The position numbers and the translations under genes were made by a program. Below are positions 33,131 through 46,084 of a stretch of DNA of 64,000 bases, piece after piece (within the stretch, counting starts at the first letter, position 1; each line of letters starts with the position of its first letter). The stretch comes from Siphonodentalium dalli (Eukaryota; Mollusca; Scaphopoda; Gadilida; Siphonodentaliidae). The notes below the pieces were generated by a model. That model saw only the letters and a list, made by a program, of their open reading frames with translations, did not search any database and was not told the origin of the DNA. The stretch lies in assembly GCA_032622095.1 (NCBI GenBank), contig CP136062.1, positions 15,343,710 through 15,407,709 on the forward strand, written 5' to 3'.

Positions 33131-35352
33131 GCGAACACGCAAACATGCTCCGATAAAACAGCTAAAAATAGACTCGATGTTTACAATTACAGGATCGATT
33201 CCAGCCGGTATATTCAATATAATGGGGCGTATATTATATCAAAATGTAGAATTAGACACAGGGAATGTATTTTTTTCCAAATAGGTCCACCAGGCGGTGA
33301 AATTGTTGCAGAAATTCGCTCCAAGATATTCGCACTTATTTTTATTTCAGTTGTGACTAAAAGCCCAGATGCCGGAGCCCAGCGACTAAAAGCCAAGTTA
33401 CAAAATAGATCAACTGGTTTGAACGAATGAATATGTCAATGGTAAGACTATTCAAAAGAATATTCAAATCAAATAGTGTTTATAGACTTAAAAACTTATG
33501 TGTCCGCCATTCATATGCGGTGGAGGTTCTCATATTATCCGTCAGTCATACGCGGGGGAGGTTCATATTATCCTCCGGTCATACGTGGGGGAGGTTCTGA
33601 TATGAACATATTATCTGCCGGTCATACGTGGTGGAGGTTCATATTATCCACCGGTCATACGCGAGGGAGGTTCTCATATTATCCTCTGGTCATACGTTGG
33701 GGAGGTTCTCATGTGAACATATTATCCGCCGGTCATATCCTCCCTCGCGTGTGACCGGTGGATAATATGAGAACCTCCCTCGCATATGACCGGCAGATAA
33801 TATGTTCATATGAGAACCTCCACCGCGTATGACCGGCGGATAATATGCTCATATGAGAACCTCCCCTACGTATGACCGGTGGATAATATGAACCTGCACA
33901 GTGTATGACCGGCGGATAATATGTTCATATCAGAACCTCCCCCACATATGACCGAAGGATAATATGAGAACTTCCCTCGCGTATGATCGGCGGATAATAT
34001 GAACCTCCACCGCGTATGACCGGCGGATAATATGTTCATATGAGAACCTCCACCGCGTATGACCGGTGGATAATATGAACCTCCACCGCGTATGACCGGC
34101 GGATAATATGTTCATATGAGAACCTCCCCAACGTATCACCGGAGGATAATATGAGAACCTCCCTCGCGTATGACCGGTGGATAATATGAACCTCCACCGC
34201 GTATGACCGCCGGATAATATGAGAACCTCCCTCGCATATGACCGGCAGATAATATGTTCATATGAGAACCTCCACCGCGTATGACCGGCGGATAATATGC
34301 TCATATGAGAACCTCCCCTACGTATGACCTGCGGATAATATGAATCTCCACCGCGTATGACCGGCGGATAATATGTTCATATCAGAACCTCCCCCACATA
34401 TGATCGGAGGATAATATGAGAACTTCCCTCGCGTATGACCGGCGGATAATATGAACCTGCACCGCGTATGACCGGCGGATAATATGTTCATATGAGAACC
34501 TCCACCGCGTATGACCGGTGGATAATATGAACCTCCACCGCGTATGACCGGCGAATAATATGTTCATATCAGAACCTCCCCCACGTATGACCGGATGATA
34601 ATATGAGAACCGCCCTCGCGTATGACCGGCGGATACTATGAACCTCCACCGCGTATGACTGGCAGATAATATGTTCATATCAGAACCTCCCCTATGTATG
34701 ACCGGAGGATAATATGAGAACCTCCCTCGCGTATAACCGGTGGATAATATGAGAACCTCCCTCGCGTATGACCGGCGGATAATATGTTCATATGAGAACC
34801 TCCCCATCGTATGACCGGAGGATAATATGAGAACTTCCCTCGCGTATGACCGGTGGATAATATGAACCTCCACCGCGTATGACCGGCAGATAATATGTTC
34901 ATATCAGAACCTCCCCCGCGTATGACCGGCAGATAATATGTTCATATGAGAACTTCCACCGCATATATGAATGGCTGAAACATAAGTTTTTAAGTCTATA
35001 AACACTATTTGATTTGAATATTCTTTTGAATAGTCTTACCATTGACATATTCATTCGTTCAAACCAGTTGATCTATTTTGTTACTTGGCTTTTAGTCGCT
35101 GGGCTCCGGCATCTGGGCTTTTAGTCACAACTGAAATAAAAATAAGTGCGAATATCTTGGGAGCGAATTTCTGCAACAATTTCACCGCCTGGTGGACCCA
35201 TTTGGAACAAAATACATTCCCTGTGCCTAATTCTACATTTTGATATACTATACGCCCCATTATATTGAATATACCGGCTGAAATCGATCCTGTAATTGTA
35301 AACATCGAGTCTATTTTTAGCTGTTTTATCGGAGCGTGTTTGCGTGTTCGCC
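33131..35352. mobile_element. Hairpin element H1 inserted in the left arm of F
   Basis: Arms begin GCGAACACGCAAACATGCTC at 33131 and end with the complement at 35351. Each arm is about 370-400 bp ('gcccagatgccggagcccag', 'gaacgaatgaatatgtcaat'). The loop is a minisatellite. ATA flanks both sides (33128-33130 and 35353-35355). The right arm of F is uninterrupted at the corresponding point ('gtctattacaatattcg', 38471), so it preserves the empty site. Confidence 0.85.
33500..34970. repeat. Minisatellite in the loop of H1, with inverted orientation
   Basis: Units of about 33 or 40 bp read 'gaggttcatattatccgccg' then 'gtcatacgcggtg'; the longer form carries an extra 'atatgaac'. From 33500 to about 33738 the units run in one direction and from about 33742 to 34970 in the other, so the array itself is part of the hairpin. 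Frames open through it (33930-34304, 34382-34873) are repeat translations. Confidence 0.9.
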
Positions 35353-36195
35353 ATAGACCATTTTACAGATAACCATTTTGACTGTTGCATTGTGGGCCAG
35401 AAAGTATCCAAACAAAGCCATGTGCTTTACGGCCGCATGCATTTACTATGGGGGATTTAGTGTGGGTCTATAAAACTAATTATAATTTTGGTATCTGTCA
35501 TAGTTTACGCGACAAATTTTAAACACATATCAGGGACATGTACCCCTTCTAGAATGTTCAAAAACATTTCCAGTTGCTTGTCGTATTTTAATTGATTTTA
35601 TGCGATGAAATAATGCGAAAATTCAGAAAATTGCACTAATATCTCAATATTTTGCGGTTTTAGTAAACGCCTGATAAAAGTCGTTCTATTGTGAATTTTA
35701 AAACCAAATTTTCAGAGAATATAGAGTAAACACAGTACTATCGGAATATCGTCAAGTAGTTCTGTGCATTTGGTATTAATTAACCCTCAGACTGCCGAAG
35801 CTGCCGTCAATAAATTCGCTTTTTCGTGTTCGACGAAAATTAAACTTGTCTGTTTAAAGGTCCCATTTTCGTGTCGAATGGTGATAGAATCTCCATTTGT
35901 CAAGTTCATGGATAAATTACATCACACTTAATCGGCTTATGTCCGCGACCATAAACCTGTGTTTTTATAACAATTTATTTGAGACAAACTGTTGCGCGCA
36001 TACGTAGCAGACGGCGCTTATCAGTTGAAGTTAATAATCGTGAAGCATGTGTAACAAATGTTCATTTTCAACAGAAAAAAACTACGTAAAATAAATAGCG
36101 TGACCAATGAGCATTCACAAAACAATATACATAAGTTTTGAAAACGATTATAAATGAAAACGCTCTTTATCGTGTACCGGCTCTTTTGCGCAAGT

Positions 36196-37642
36196 AGGTT
36201 TTTAATATTCTCAATATTTTGCGGTTTTAGTAAACGCCTGATAAACGTCGTTCTATTGGGAACTTTTACACCAATTTTTTAGAGAATATAGAGTAAACAC
36301 AGTACTATCGGAATATCGTAAAGGAGTTCCGTGCATTTGGGATTAATTACCCCTCAGACTGCCGAAGCTGCCGTCAATAAATTCTCTCTTCGCACATCTG
36401 GCTTCGCATGCGTTTCACGAAAATGAAACTGTTTTATGAAAAACTTCATGTTTTAACTGACAACTGAAGCGTGTGAGAGGGCGAGGTGATACTCTTTCAT
36501 GTCTATTGTGACATGTTGAACCTAATCCATATATGCTAGGGTTTCTTCAAAAGTTGTCTGAAAATGCCGCCACTGCCTGCTATATATGCGACTTGGTTTG
36601 GAGAACAAAATCACCGGAGTGAAGGAGAAGTTCTTTCGATCTTTTCGACCATCCCGGGCGCTTCGCACCCTTCTACTCTCATTCAACAAAATCACTTCGT
36701 TTCGTGCCCATCTACTACCCTTACAAAATCATAAATTGAAAATGCCTTCAAATCGCTGAGCAGTTTTCGGTTGCAATAATGACCGACGTAACCCAGAAAC
36801 GTGAGTATTATTTAATTTGATATGAATATTCGTATATGTCCTATAAGTTTATTGATTTCCTACAAAAAACTTTCAAGTTTAGAGTAATTCGGAAGGTCAT
36901 TTTATACCATATAAAACGGAACCAATAAAGAGCGTTCATGTTCTCATTACATGACCGCAAATATGTCGTTTTCAATCTACATCGATGTGTTAAGATGGAG
37001 ATGCACGTTTTGCATAAATACAGCAAAATATGGCAAGATATTTCAACAAAGTATTTCTTTGGATCTATCTGGCGAAAAATCTTGAATTTCACATCTTCGT
37101 TGTATGTAGAATCTGAGCATTTATTAAGAGACAACAAAAACTCCAGGCATAACAACTTCGCTTTTTTGGGTATTAACCGTTTTCTGTTGATCATCTGCCG
37201 ACTGAATAACTGGAAATTTCTGTTTGTGTGCCAACTCGGCTAGCTGCACTTTCTCATCTTTTTTCCCGTCTAGTTGATGGAACACCACAGTCGTTTAGGA
37301 AGGTTTTTAGTTCGCTGTCTGTACATCAACTGGCCATGCTTCTATTTTATATACCCCATAAAACTTCCGTTAGATGTTCTCACTTGTGTTTCAACAATTC
37401 ACTGAAAGTGACGACGTGTCATGTATACTAAACATGTGTGATATACGGCATGAATTTGGCAAAGTATGACTTGTGTTCACTGCGTGCTCACCAAAGAATC
37501 ACAATAGACTGTAACAACACCCGTGATGTTTTACTTCAACTGTCAAAAGAGGAAGTTTGAACACATTTTGTATTGTTTTTTTTTTTTTAGCCTATAGAAC
37601 AAAATCCAATGATTGCCGGCGTCCATTAAAACCCCTCTTGCT
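36196..37642. other. Central unpaired part of foldback F
   Basis: About 36210-36385 is a direct repeat of 35644-35820 ('tcaatattttgcggttttag', 'ctcagactgccgaagctgcc'). The remainder has no recognisable domain. The overlapping ORFs at 36841-37243 on both strands are 101-117 codons without similarity that I recognise; I do not call them genes. Confidence 0.4.
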
Positions 37643-40031
37643 TAAAAGCGCCGTACACGATAAAGAGCGTTTTCATTTATAATCATTTTCAAAACTGATG
37701 TATATTGTTTTGTGAATGCTCATTGGTCACGCTATTTATTTTACGTATTTTTTTCCGTTGTATTTGAACATTTGTTACACATGCAGGCTTCACGATTATT
37801 AACTTCAACTGATAAGCGCCGACTGCTGCGGGTGCGCGCAACAGTTTGTCTCAAATAAATTGTTATAAAAAACACAGGTTTATGGCCGCGGACATAAGCC
37901 GATTAAGTGTGATGTAATTTATCCATGAACTTGACAAATGGAGATTCTATCACCATTCGACACGAAAATGGGACCTTTAAACAAACAAGTTTCATTTTCC
38001 ACGAACACGAAAAAGCGAATTTATTGACGGCAGCTTCGGCAGTCTGAGGGTTAATTAATACCAAATGCACAGAACTCCTTTATGATATTCCGATAGTACT
38101 GTGTTTACTCTTTATTCTCTGAAATTTGGTGTAAAAATTCCCAATAGAACGACTTTTATCAGGCGTTTACTAAAACCGCAAAATATTGAGAAATTAGTGC
38201 AATTTTCTGAATTTTCGCATTATTTCATCGCATAAAATCAATTAAAATATGACAAGCAACTGGAAATGTTTTTGAACATTCTAGAAGGGGTACATGTCCC
38301 TGATATGTGTTTAAAATTTCTCGCGTAAACTATGACATATACCAAAGTTATAATTAGTTTTATAGACCCACCCTAAATCCCCCATAGTAAATGCATGCTG
38401 CCGTAAAGCACGTGGCTTTGTTTGGATACTTTCTGGCCCACAATGCATCATTCTCGCTATCTGTAAAATGGTCTATTACAATATTCGAACTAAAACAGCC
38501 ATATTGTAGCTAAAAACGAATGCACAGTATTCCACTGCGTTATTTGATACCTAAAACTTGTTGTTTGCTAGTGTATTAAACGAGAAATCTAAATTATAAA
38601 CATTAATGTCGAACGCAGTTTTTCGTGTTTGTGGCATTTTATGTTAGGTCAGTTGTCGACCGAATAATGTAACTTCCGGTGTCCGGTCAGTGGCGGGGTT
38701 AATATGTGTGGATAGGGCGAATGTGGACCTTTCGTTAGACACCAAAAGTAGCCCTCTATGCGCTGTATTCCTCGAGCTATCGGCCGTCCCACGCAATTTG
38801 AAAATCCTGTCCCGCAGATTGTCATTCTATCCCAAATTCCACCCCATGTTAGGTCAGTTGTCGATCAAATAATGCAACTTCTGGAGTTTGGTTAGTGGCG
38901 GGGTTAATATGTTTGGATAGGGCGAACGTGGGCCTTTCGTTAGACACCAAAATGAGCCCCCTACGCCCTGTATTCCTCGATATATCGGCCGTCCCACGCA
39001 ATTTGAAATTCTGTCCCGCAGATTGTCGTTTTGTCCCATATCCCATCCCATCCCGCAGATTGTCATGTGGACCTTTCGTTAGACACCAAAAGTAGCCCTC
39101 TACGCGCTGTATTCATCGAGATATCGGCCGTCCCACGCAATTTGAAAATCCTGTCCCGCAGATTGTCATTCTATCCCAAATTCCACCCCATGTTAGGTCA
39201 GTTGTCGATCAAATAATGCAACTCCTCATGTCCGGTATGGGCAGCCATTCGGTCGGAAATTACACGAAATAAAAGTTAATGGTGGTTTGTAAAAACAACT
39301 ACAATCTATTTCAAAACAATAGTCTCCATTTTCAAACCAATGGTCGTTCTTTGATTCAATAAGAGACAATTACGTGTTAACATATATAGATTCACAATCA
39401 ACGTTGACCGATGCAAAATTAATGTTCTATTTTAATTTAATAATATTCATTGTTCAACTAATATCTAATAACAAACAATTAATACAGCTTTGCTCATATT
39501 CAGTAAACGTACATTCCGTTTCAATAGCCATATTTCAAACCAATAGACGATTCCTCACGATCAGTGATTATCGTTATCAAACTAATAGACCTTATTGTAA
39601 AACTAATAACTCATTGTAAAATTAATATATAAAACCGTAATTAACTTATTGTAAAACTAATAACCTATTGTAAAATTAATAGACCTTATTGTAAAACTAA
39701 TAACTTATAGTAAAACCTATATCTAAAACCGTCATTAACTTATTGTAAAACTAATAACTTATTGTAAAATTAATAGACCTTATTGTAAAACTAATAATCA
39801 ATAGACATATTTTAAACCAATATACTATTTCCCACGATCAATGATTATCGTTATCAAACTAATATCTAATAGCGGAATCAATTATTTCAGGTCAAACCAA
39901 TGAGCTCATTTGAAATTAATGATTAAAACACAAACCTATAAGCAATTCGTAAATTAACGCTAGGGGCGCTGGCCACCAATTTTGTTCGCAAAATCCGTGA
40001 CGTCAGAAATATAGAAATAAACATGGGAGTT

Positions 40032-40789
40032 CCCAATGTCATGTCGATGTGACGATTTGGAATATGAGTTCACTCGGTGCAAATCAAACGACGATAAATA
40101 TTCACTATAATATATAGGACATATAGTGGAGTAGATTAAGTCAAATTTTCAAGGCAGTTGCTCAAATTGTTACTAAAGCATGAAACTTTGCACATATGTA
40201 CATCTTCTTTAATATTAGATATGGAGCCACGCTGAAATTTCACTTTAACCCCTCTTTTTAAGGGGTTTTCCAAATTTATAGAGCGTTTTGTGATTATATT
40301 ATTTAATAAATATCGCAATTAATCTCACCATGAAATATATAATTTAAAATTAGGCATATTCAGTTCGTATGACTCTGAGAGATATAATGCCACATTTTAA
40401 GGGTAAAATTGGAACTCCCCGCCCAAGATGGTCGTTAAAATGACAGCTGAAAGAGTGAATTTGACGTTTTTTCGCTAATATCTTCTAGATCAGGTTCTGC
40501 TGTATGGAACTGGTTCGGAAATGTGACTTTATTGTGTATTGCTCATGTTAAGAGATAATTGGAGCAATGAATATATGTCATTCGTATGATCCAAATCCCT
40601 CCCGCGATCCCTCAATAATTCGATTATACATAACTCGGTATGAAATTTAACCAAATATCACCGTTATGAATCTAGTCATATTTTAACAAGAATTGGACAG
40701 AACTTTGCAAATTATGACATACAATTACTTATGAATTTTTGCGCTTAAGTGCAAATATTTTACGTTTAATCACAAATCATTTGCGCTTA
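40032..40789. other. Unassigned DNA inside G, with first TTTGCGCTTAAG palindromes
   Basis: No gene. From 40738 to 40790 the motif 'tttgcgcttaagtgcaaa' and a related half motif appear; the series continues at 41715-41882. Confidence 0.4.
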
Positions 40790-41236
40790 AGCCTGCAAAT
40801 AGCGTGTCTGTCATTTGCAGAATGAGGTCCACAGAGGGTGAATTTAGTGATGCTACCATGCATAGCGGGCTAGCATAACTAAATTCACCCTCTGTGGACC
40901 TCATTCTGCTTAGGCCTCATTTTCTGGGAAGTAACTATGGTATCAAATTAACATTGTTTTTAGTTACCTTTTCCCATCTGGGAAGTTTCTGTATCCCCTA
41001 ATTTGCAGAAGATAAAATCCATAATCGAGGCTCCAAATGAGTGAACATCACCAACTTCAACTGGGGAACTTCAATCTTATCCTAGGACTGCCATAGCAGT
41101 TGAGGGCCCTAAGCAGAATTAGGCCCCCAGAGGGTAAATTTAGTGATGCTAGCCCACTATGCGGTGTAGCGTCACTAAATTCACCCTCTGGGGACCTCTT
41201 TCTACAAATGACAGACACGCTATTTGCAGGCTTGCA
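40790..41236. mobile_element. Foldback element, family Z, copy 2
   Basis: Ends 'aagcctgcaaatagcgtgtc' and its complement 'gacacgctatttgcaggctt', with hairpins of 'aatgaggtccacagagggtg' type inside. The possible 8-bp target duplication TGCGCTTA/TGCACTCA is imperfect. It lies within the palindrome cluster of element G. Confidence 0.8.
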
Positions 41237-41714
41237 CTCAAGTCTATATACATGTAGGCCCATCATACAAGGGAAGCAATCCCCAGTGATACCAGTACCT
41301 TTTATGACCATGGAAATGGTATATATCTGTACAGGATATGTCTCTTTTATAAAATGTAATAGATCTCTGGGATGGAGGCACAAATTCTTAGGGACAGGGA
41401 TGCTGATAATATGAAAATATGTTTTTCCCCTATTTCTATTCAATAAGTACATGTACACCACGAGGTAAGCAAGCCACCAGTAACCCCTAATTCCCCTTCT
41501 ATGACCATGGAAATGGTATATATTTGTGCAGGAGATGTCCCTTTAATAAAATAAACTAGAGCTTTGGGAATGAGGCACCAATTTTTGGGACACCAGAGAC
41601 AGAGATGCTTTTGACTTTTCAACTTTCGAGCCTGTATGGGCTACTACTATGGGCCCATTATAATATACTATGAGATGGACTCCATCATTCACAATCAGAG
41701 GGAAGCAAAGGAGT
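41237..41714. repeat. Two-copy direct repeat
   Basis: 'tatgaccatggaaatggtat' followed by 'gtacaggatatgtctctttt' and 'gaggcacaaattcttaggga' at about 41304-41412 recurs at about 41511-41612 with substitutions, about 207 bp further on. The ORFs on both strands here are not conserved between copies. Confidence 0.7.
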
Positions 41715-41882
41715 GCTAGGTATTTGCGCTTAAGCGCAAAGCATTTACACTTAAGCGCAAATGATTTTCACTTAAGCGCAAACAAATTGATAGACACATA
41801 TTTGTGCTCAAGCGCAAATGACATTCGCTTAACCCCAAATGATTTATGTTTAAGCTTAATATTTGTGCTTGAGCGCAAATAA
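41715..41882. repeat. Cluster of TTTGCGCTTAAGCGCAAA palindromes
   Basis: At least six perfect or slightly degenerate copies of an 18-bp palindrome occur in 168 bp ('tttgcgcttaagcgcaaa', 'cacttaagcgcaaatg', 'tttgtgctcaagcgcaaat', 'gtgcttgagcgcaaat'), spaced about 22-36 bp. Related copies at 40738-40790 are separated from these by the family Z insertion and the two-copy repeat. Confidence 0.85.
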
Positions 41883-42460
41883 ATAATAAATGTGAAAAGG
41901 GCCTCCCATAAGTAAGAGGGGACTCTAAATTTCTTGAACATTGAAATTCCCTTTGTTTGAGAATTTGTATATGTTTATATTGAATATTCTCAGTAAATAA
42001 TTATTCTGTGTGTTTCAAAAGAAATCAGAATAAATTGTTATTGTTTTTAAGTATTGGTTATAGATATTAAACAGTTAATTAGATTGACTCCCCTCTTCCA
42101 AGATGCATCCTTACTGTGGAAAACCGATCGCCCAAGCGATTCACCCAGGTCTGTTGGATGGCTCAAACGACTTTTCCTACTATGGCCAGTTTGTACCCTT
42201 GATTTGAATGACACATTTAATTGTTTCGTACCATGTTTTTGGTCATTTCACACCATATATTGGTATGTTTCATTGATTCCCAAAAATGATGAATGGTCAT
42301 TCGTACATGTGAAAAATTATATTAATCGTGTTAACTTAATGAGAGTGAACATGATCATGATTTAACGTTCGTGATGATGACAACCCAACATTTACATGTT
42401 AACATATTTCTTTCTTTTTTTTCGAAACAAAATGAACCAATTGAAATTGTCGCGACAAAG
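41883..42460. other. Unassigned DNA inside G
   Basis: The phrase 'tttcgtaccatgtttttggt' near 42226 belongs to the repeat seen at 43733-43875. The 103-codon ORF at 42054-42365 has no recognisable domain and is unsupported. Confidence 0.35.
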
Positions 42461-42896
42461 TTAAAGATGCATAATCCGAATTAACACTTGAATATTACTA
42501 TTTCCTTGGCTTCGGGTAAAACATATGTGATTTGAGTTGAGGAACCCACCCATCAAAGCTGAGAATGATCAGATATTGATTTTTGAAATCTATTAATTTT
42601 TACCATCGATAATTTTTCAGTGGCCCAATAAAAAGTCGAAAGAGGACGGATGAAGGTGGATAACTCAAAAAGCAAGTGGCTTTTGTTGTGTCAGATATTT
42701 GACAAACCCGCAAAATTTCATTGAACAAAATATTGATAAATAACAGGTTTTGGGCAATTGTATACTATATTTGACTGGTTAGCATTATTTTTGGGGCATT
42801 AATCGATTCTGGTAAACGAAGTGGCATTTAAAAAAATGGTGTTGTTGTTGAAATATGATGATATGGGAACCATCGAATCGGACTGAGTACCTTTAA
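42461..42896. mobile_element. TTAA-flanked element, family X, copy 7
   Basis: TTAA 42461-42464 (AGATGCATAATCCGAATT follows) and 42893-42896 ('cggactgagtacc' precedes). The body matches copy 8 (62408-62793), with 'agtggcccaataaaaagtcg' and 'ttgtgtcagatatttgacaa', in the opposite orientation to copies 1 and 4. Confidence 0.85.
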
Positions 42897-44567
42897 TGTC
42901 ATTTAAAAAAAAAAAATACCGGTATACTCAAAGGTACGAATTGTCGAAATGATACAGGAACTGGTATGAAATGTCCAGAACCCTGGTGCGAAAAAACTTC
43001 CATGGTATGAAATGCCAGCAACCTATTCATCCATTGCACATTATCATTTATTTCCAATGGGCATGGATACGAGTCTCCCATTGGGGAGGGGGTCCACCTT
43101 GATACATGTATGTTCCGACAGCACCCCCTTGGAAGGAAGTTTCCTACAGATGGCTACAGGGTAAATGTATATCGGTCCAAAATTTGTTCGAAAATTATTA
43201 ATTAGATATGACATTTTTGCACGATATGGCTTGTTATCAAACTCCATTTGTACTTAGCTGAATATCACTTCAATTTGCCCTAAATCGAGTAATATCATTT
43301 TACGACATCACTAATTAAGAGTAATACATGTATGATTTTATGACATCACGATCTGAGTAATACACGGTATGGCTTTGACATGGTGTAATTCTATTTCACT
43401 ATTAGAATAGGCATAGATACCAATTTTTTGTGATGTCACTCATTAGAAAAAGTTGTCAATATTACACTGTTACTAAGAGGCGAACTACCGTAATTAATAG
43501 ATACATGTATGGTATTACTTGGTTGGTTTGATATTATAGGCCTGATTTCAGTCCTCAGTAGACTCATATCAGCCTTCGTCGTCAGGCTGATTGTGATATG
43601 AGGTTACCTCAGGGTGATATAGGGCCTAATATCAAACCAACGATGTTGGCGCTGCTAGTCTACAGGGTCACTGTCTCGTTGTTCCCCTTGCCGAGGAGAT
43701 ATAAATGGGTACAGGACGTTTTGTATCATCTTAAGTCATTTCGTACCATATATTTGGTAGTTTCGTACCATATTTTTGGTAGTTTCATACCTTATTGTTT
43801 GGTCGTTTCGTACCATGTAGGAAATCAATTGGTCATTTCGTACCATGTTACTACATGTATGTCACACCATATGGAAACAAATAAATGATTTTCTACAAAG
43901 TACGAAATAAAAAAAAGTAACCAAACATTCCGGTACCCTACCGTTATGTAAAACCAAAAAATATGGTATGGATTACTATGGAACGACCATGGTTATGGTA
44001 TCAAATACTGAAATAATGAAGAAGTCACTGCAGTTGTATATATCATTTATGTGGTCACAATATATGCATGTATAATGCAACCTGTAAGTTGACATGACCT
44101 CTGTTCTAGTTGGCTTATGATTGAGTTCTGAAGTGCTCTCCGCACTGTCAGGTTTACTTGATCAATACCCCAACAATGTTCAGAATCCGATTCCACGACG
44201 CTCGTATGAAACGTCTAGAAAATAGAATCCATATTTAATAAATCCTTCAGACATTCAATATTACGGATCGCCTGAATCAACATCTGACTGTTTGAAGCGG
44301 TTCCACTCAATGGTTGTTTTCAGAAGAAGTCGTCGCAATGTACAGTGCTAGTACGCACTACACAGTAGATCGAACGATTATCTTACGGTGTTAGAGATGT
44401 TGTTGTTGTTATTGTTGACATAATCATATTCATACTGCTGTTGTTAGTACTTGTCGAACACATCCTAAGTTCTCCACCGGATTTTGACAGACAATCCCTG
44501 CATCTGGATCTGGATGGTGTACGGCGTATGATCCTCGCATATGTGTAGAACGCCGGGAGGGAGAGAA
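42897..44567. repeat. Unassigned DNA inside G with a TTTCGTACCAT short tandem repeat
   Basis: At 43733-43875 'gtttcgtaccatatttttgg' recurs about six times at roughly 22-bp intervals; looser copies are near 42950-43020 on the opposite strand. The rest, including the 'gactcatatcagccttcgtc' hairpin near 43560-43610, has no assigned role. Confidence 0.6.
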
Positions 44568-45338
44568 TTATGTTCTTTGCGGGACTGTCGAGTTGTCCGC
44601 TGCTGTTCTATTTTGAATTTCGCATGCGTCCATCTCGTTTAGAGTGTTCCACTGAATAATTGTCCGTGGGAAGAATGAATTTGAGTATTCAGCAGAGTTT
44701 GTCACCAGTGGCTCTTACCGGTAGGACAGTGAATTATTACATTCCTGTTTTGAGACTATATTTGTGGCACTGAAATCTGCAAATTTCTTGGCTCGGATTT
44801 TTCTGCCCACCTTTTTTGGTTTAATTAAGCACTGAGTGTTTACAGCCGACACCTGCCCCTTATCCATCTTGTGAAAGAGCTCCAGCCTCTGGTCTTTCCT
44901 TCTTTCTTCGAGTGGTCTTATCTCGCAGTCATTCATCAGTTTGGCCATGTCCTTCGATTGGTAATTGCCGGTCATGAGCCGTACAGCTCCTCTCTGTATT
45001 CTCTCCAGGGCGTCGATGTTCTGCTGCTGGTGAGGATCCCACATGACGGCTGCGTATTCCAGCGACGATCTTACGAGTGTCTCATACGCTACGCATTTAC
45101 TCTTGAATGGTGCCTTCCTAAGGTTTCTTCTGATGAATCCGAGCGGGCTGTTAGCCTTCTTCGTGATCTTGTCTATCTGTGGCAACCATTTCATATAGTT
45201 TGAGAGCATGACTCCAATATATGGTGATTGAGTGACGCTTTGTATTATCTGGTTTCTGAGCTGGTACATGTATGTCAGTTGGGATTTCAGTGATTTCAGA
45301 TACTGACAGTGAATGAGTGATACTAGTACAGTCCTCAA
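44568..45338 (-). pseudogene. Non-LTR retrotransposon reverse-transcriptase, C-terminal fragment (CR1/Jockey-like)
   Basis: Read leftward from 45338, the product contains in order YIGVMLSN, KANSPLGFIRRNLRKAP, AYETLVRSSLEYAAVMWDPH, NIDALERIQRGAVRLM and ERRKDQRLELFHKM. This is the thumb and C-terminal tail found after the catalytic palm of CR1/Jockey-type reverse transcriptases. A TAA at 44715-44717 interrupts the frame, but the same frame continues with NSFFPRTIIQWNTL, the usual closing motif of this family, and stops at 44568-44570. The catalytic FADD region and the endonuclease are absent, and no 5' continuation is seen beyond about 45338, so it is a 5'-truncated, dead copy of about 250 codons. 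It sits just inside the right terminal repeat of element G; orientation and position suggest it inserted into G rather than serving it. Confidence 0.9.
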
Positions 45339-45534
45339 ATTCGGTTGCTTAATTCAGATCTTCTGGGTCAATAATAATGACAATATTAAAAATCAGCTCT
45401 CAATTGGATCTTCGGTATCTGCTACAGGTACAGGATATAGTCCACCGTCCGTATATCATCGCAGTTTTCATGTTCAGGGTCACTTTCTGACGCGAAAATG
45501 TTCGAGAACATGCATTTATTTTTTTTGGCAGGGG
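45339..45534. other. Unassigned DNA inside G
   Basis: No supported feature between the reverse-transcriptase relic and the right terminal repeat of G. Confidence 0.3.
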
Positions 45535-46084
45535 GGTATCCCATGTTGACGTCACGGAATTTCCAGTTTGGTAAATCCAACAAGATTCATGGTGGCGCTC
45601 CTAGCGTTAATTTGAGATTGGTGGCGACCCTAACGTTTATTGGTTTAAGAATTGATCATTGGTTTGTAAACGGAAGTTATTAATTCGAGAAATGATCATT
45701 GGTTTGTAAACGGATGTTAATAATCTTCAATTATTATTCATTAATTGGTTTGACCGGAAATAGTAGATTTGTCTCTTATTGAATCCAGGAACGGCTATTG
45801 GTTTTGAAATAGATTCTATTGATTAAGAAAATATATCTATTAAAACGGAATTGTCTCTTATTGAATCCAAGAACGACTATTAGTTTGAAAATGGAGACTA
45901 TTGGATATTGAAATATCTTTATTGATTAAGAAAATATGGCCATTGAAACGGAATGTACGTTTATTGAATATGCGCGAATCTTACTAATTGTGTGTTATTA
46001 GATATTAGTTGAACAGTGAACGCTATTAAATTAAAATAGAACATTAATTTTGCATCGGTCAACATTGATTATGAATCTTTATCT

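Noticed and set aside
33930-34873. 124- and 163-codon repetitive frames
   Set aside because: They are readings of the minisatellite inside hairpin H1.
36841-37243. Overlapping 117- and 101-codon frames on opposite strands
   Set aside because: No recognisable domain, no splice context, AT-rich composition typical of chance frames, and the centre of a foldback element.
41057-41461. 134- and 104-codon frames with 'CRKRSPEGEFSDA'-like peptides
   Set aside because: The peptide recurs at 54834, 56364, 56491, 60763 and 61113 because the family Z hairpins recur, on both strands. It is not a protein family.
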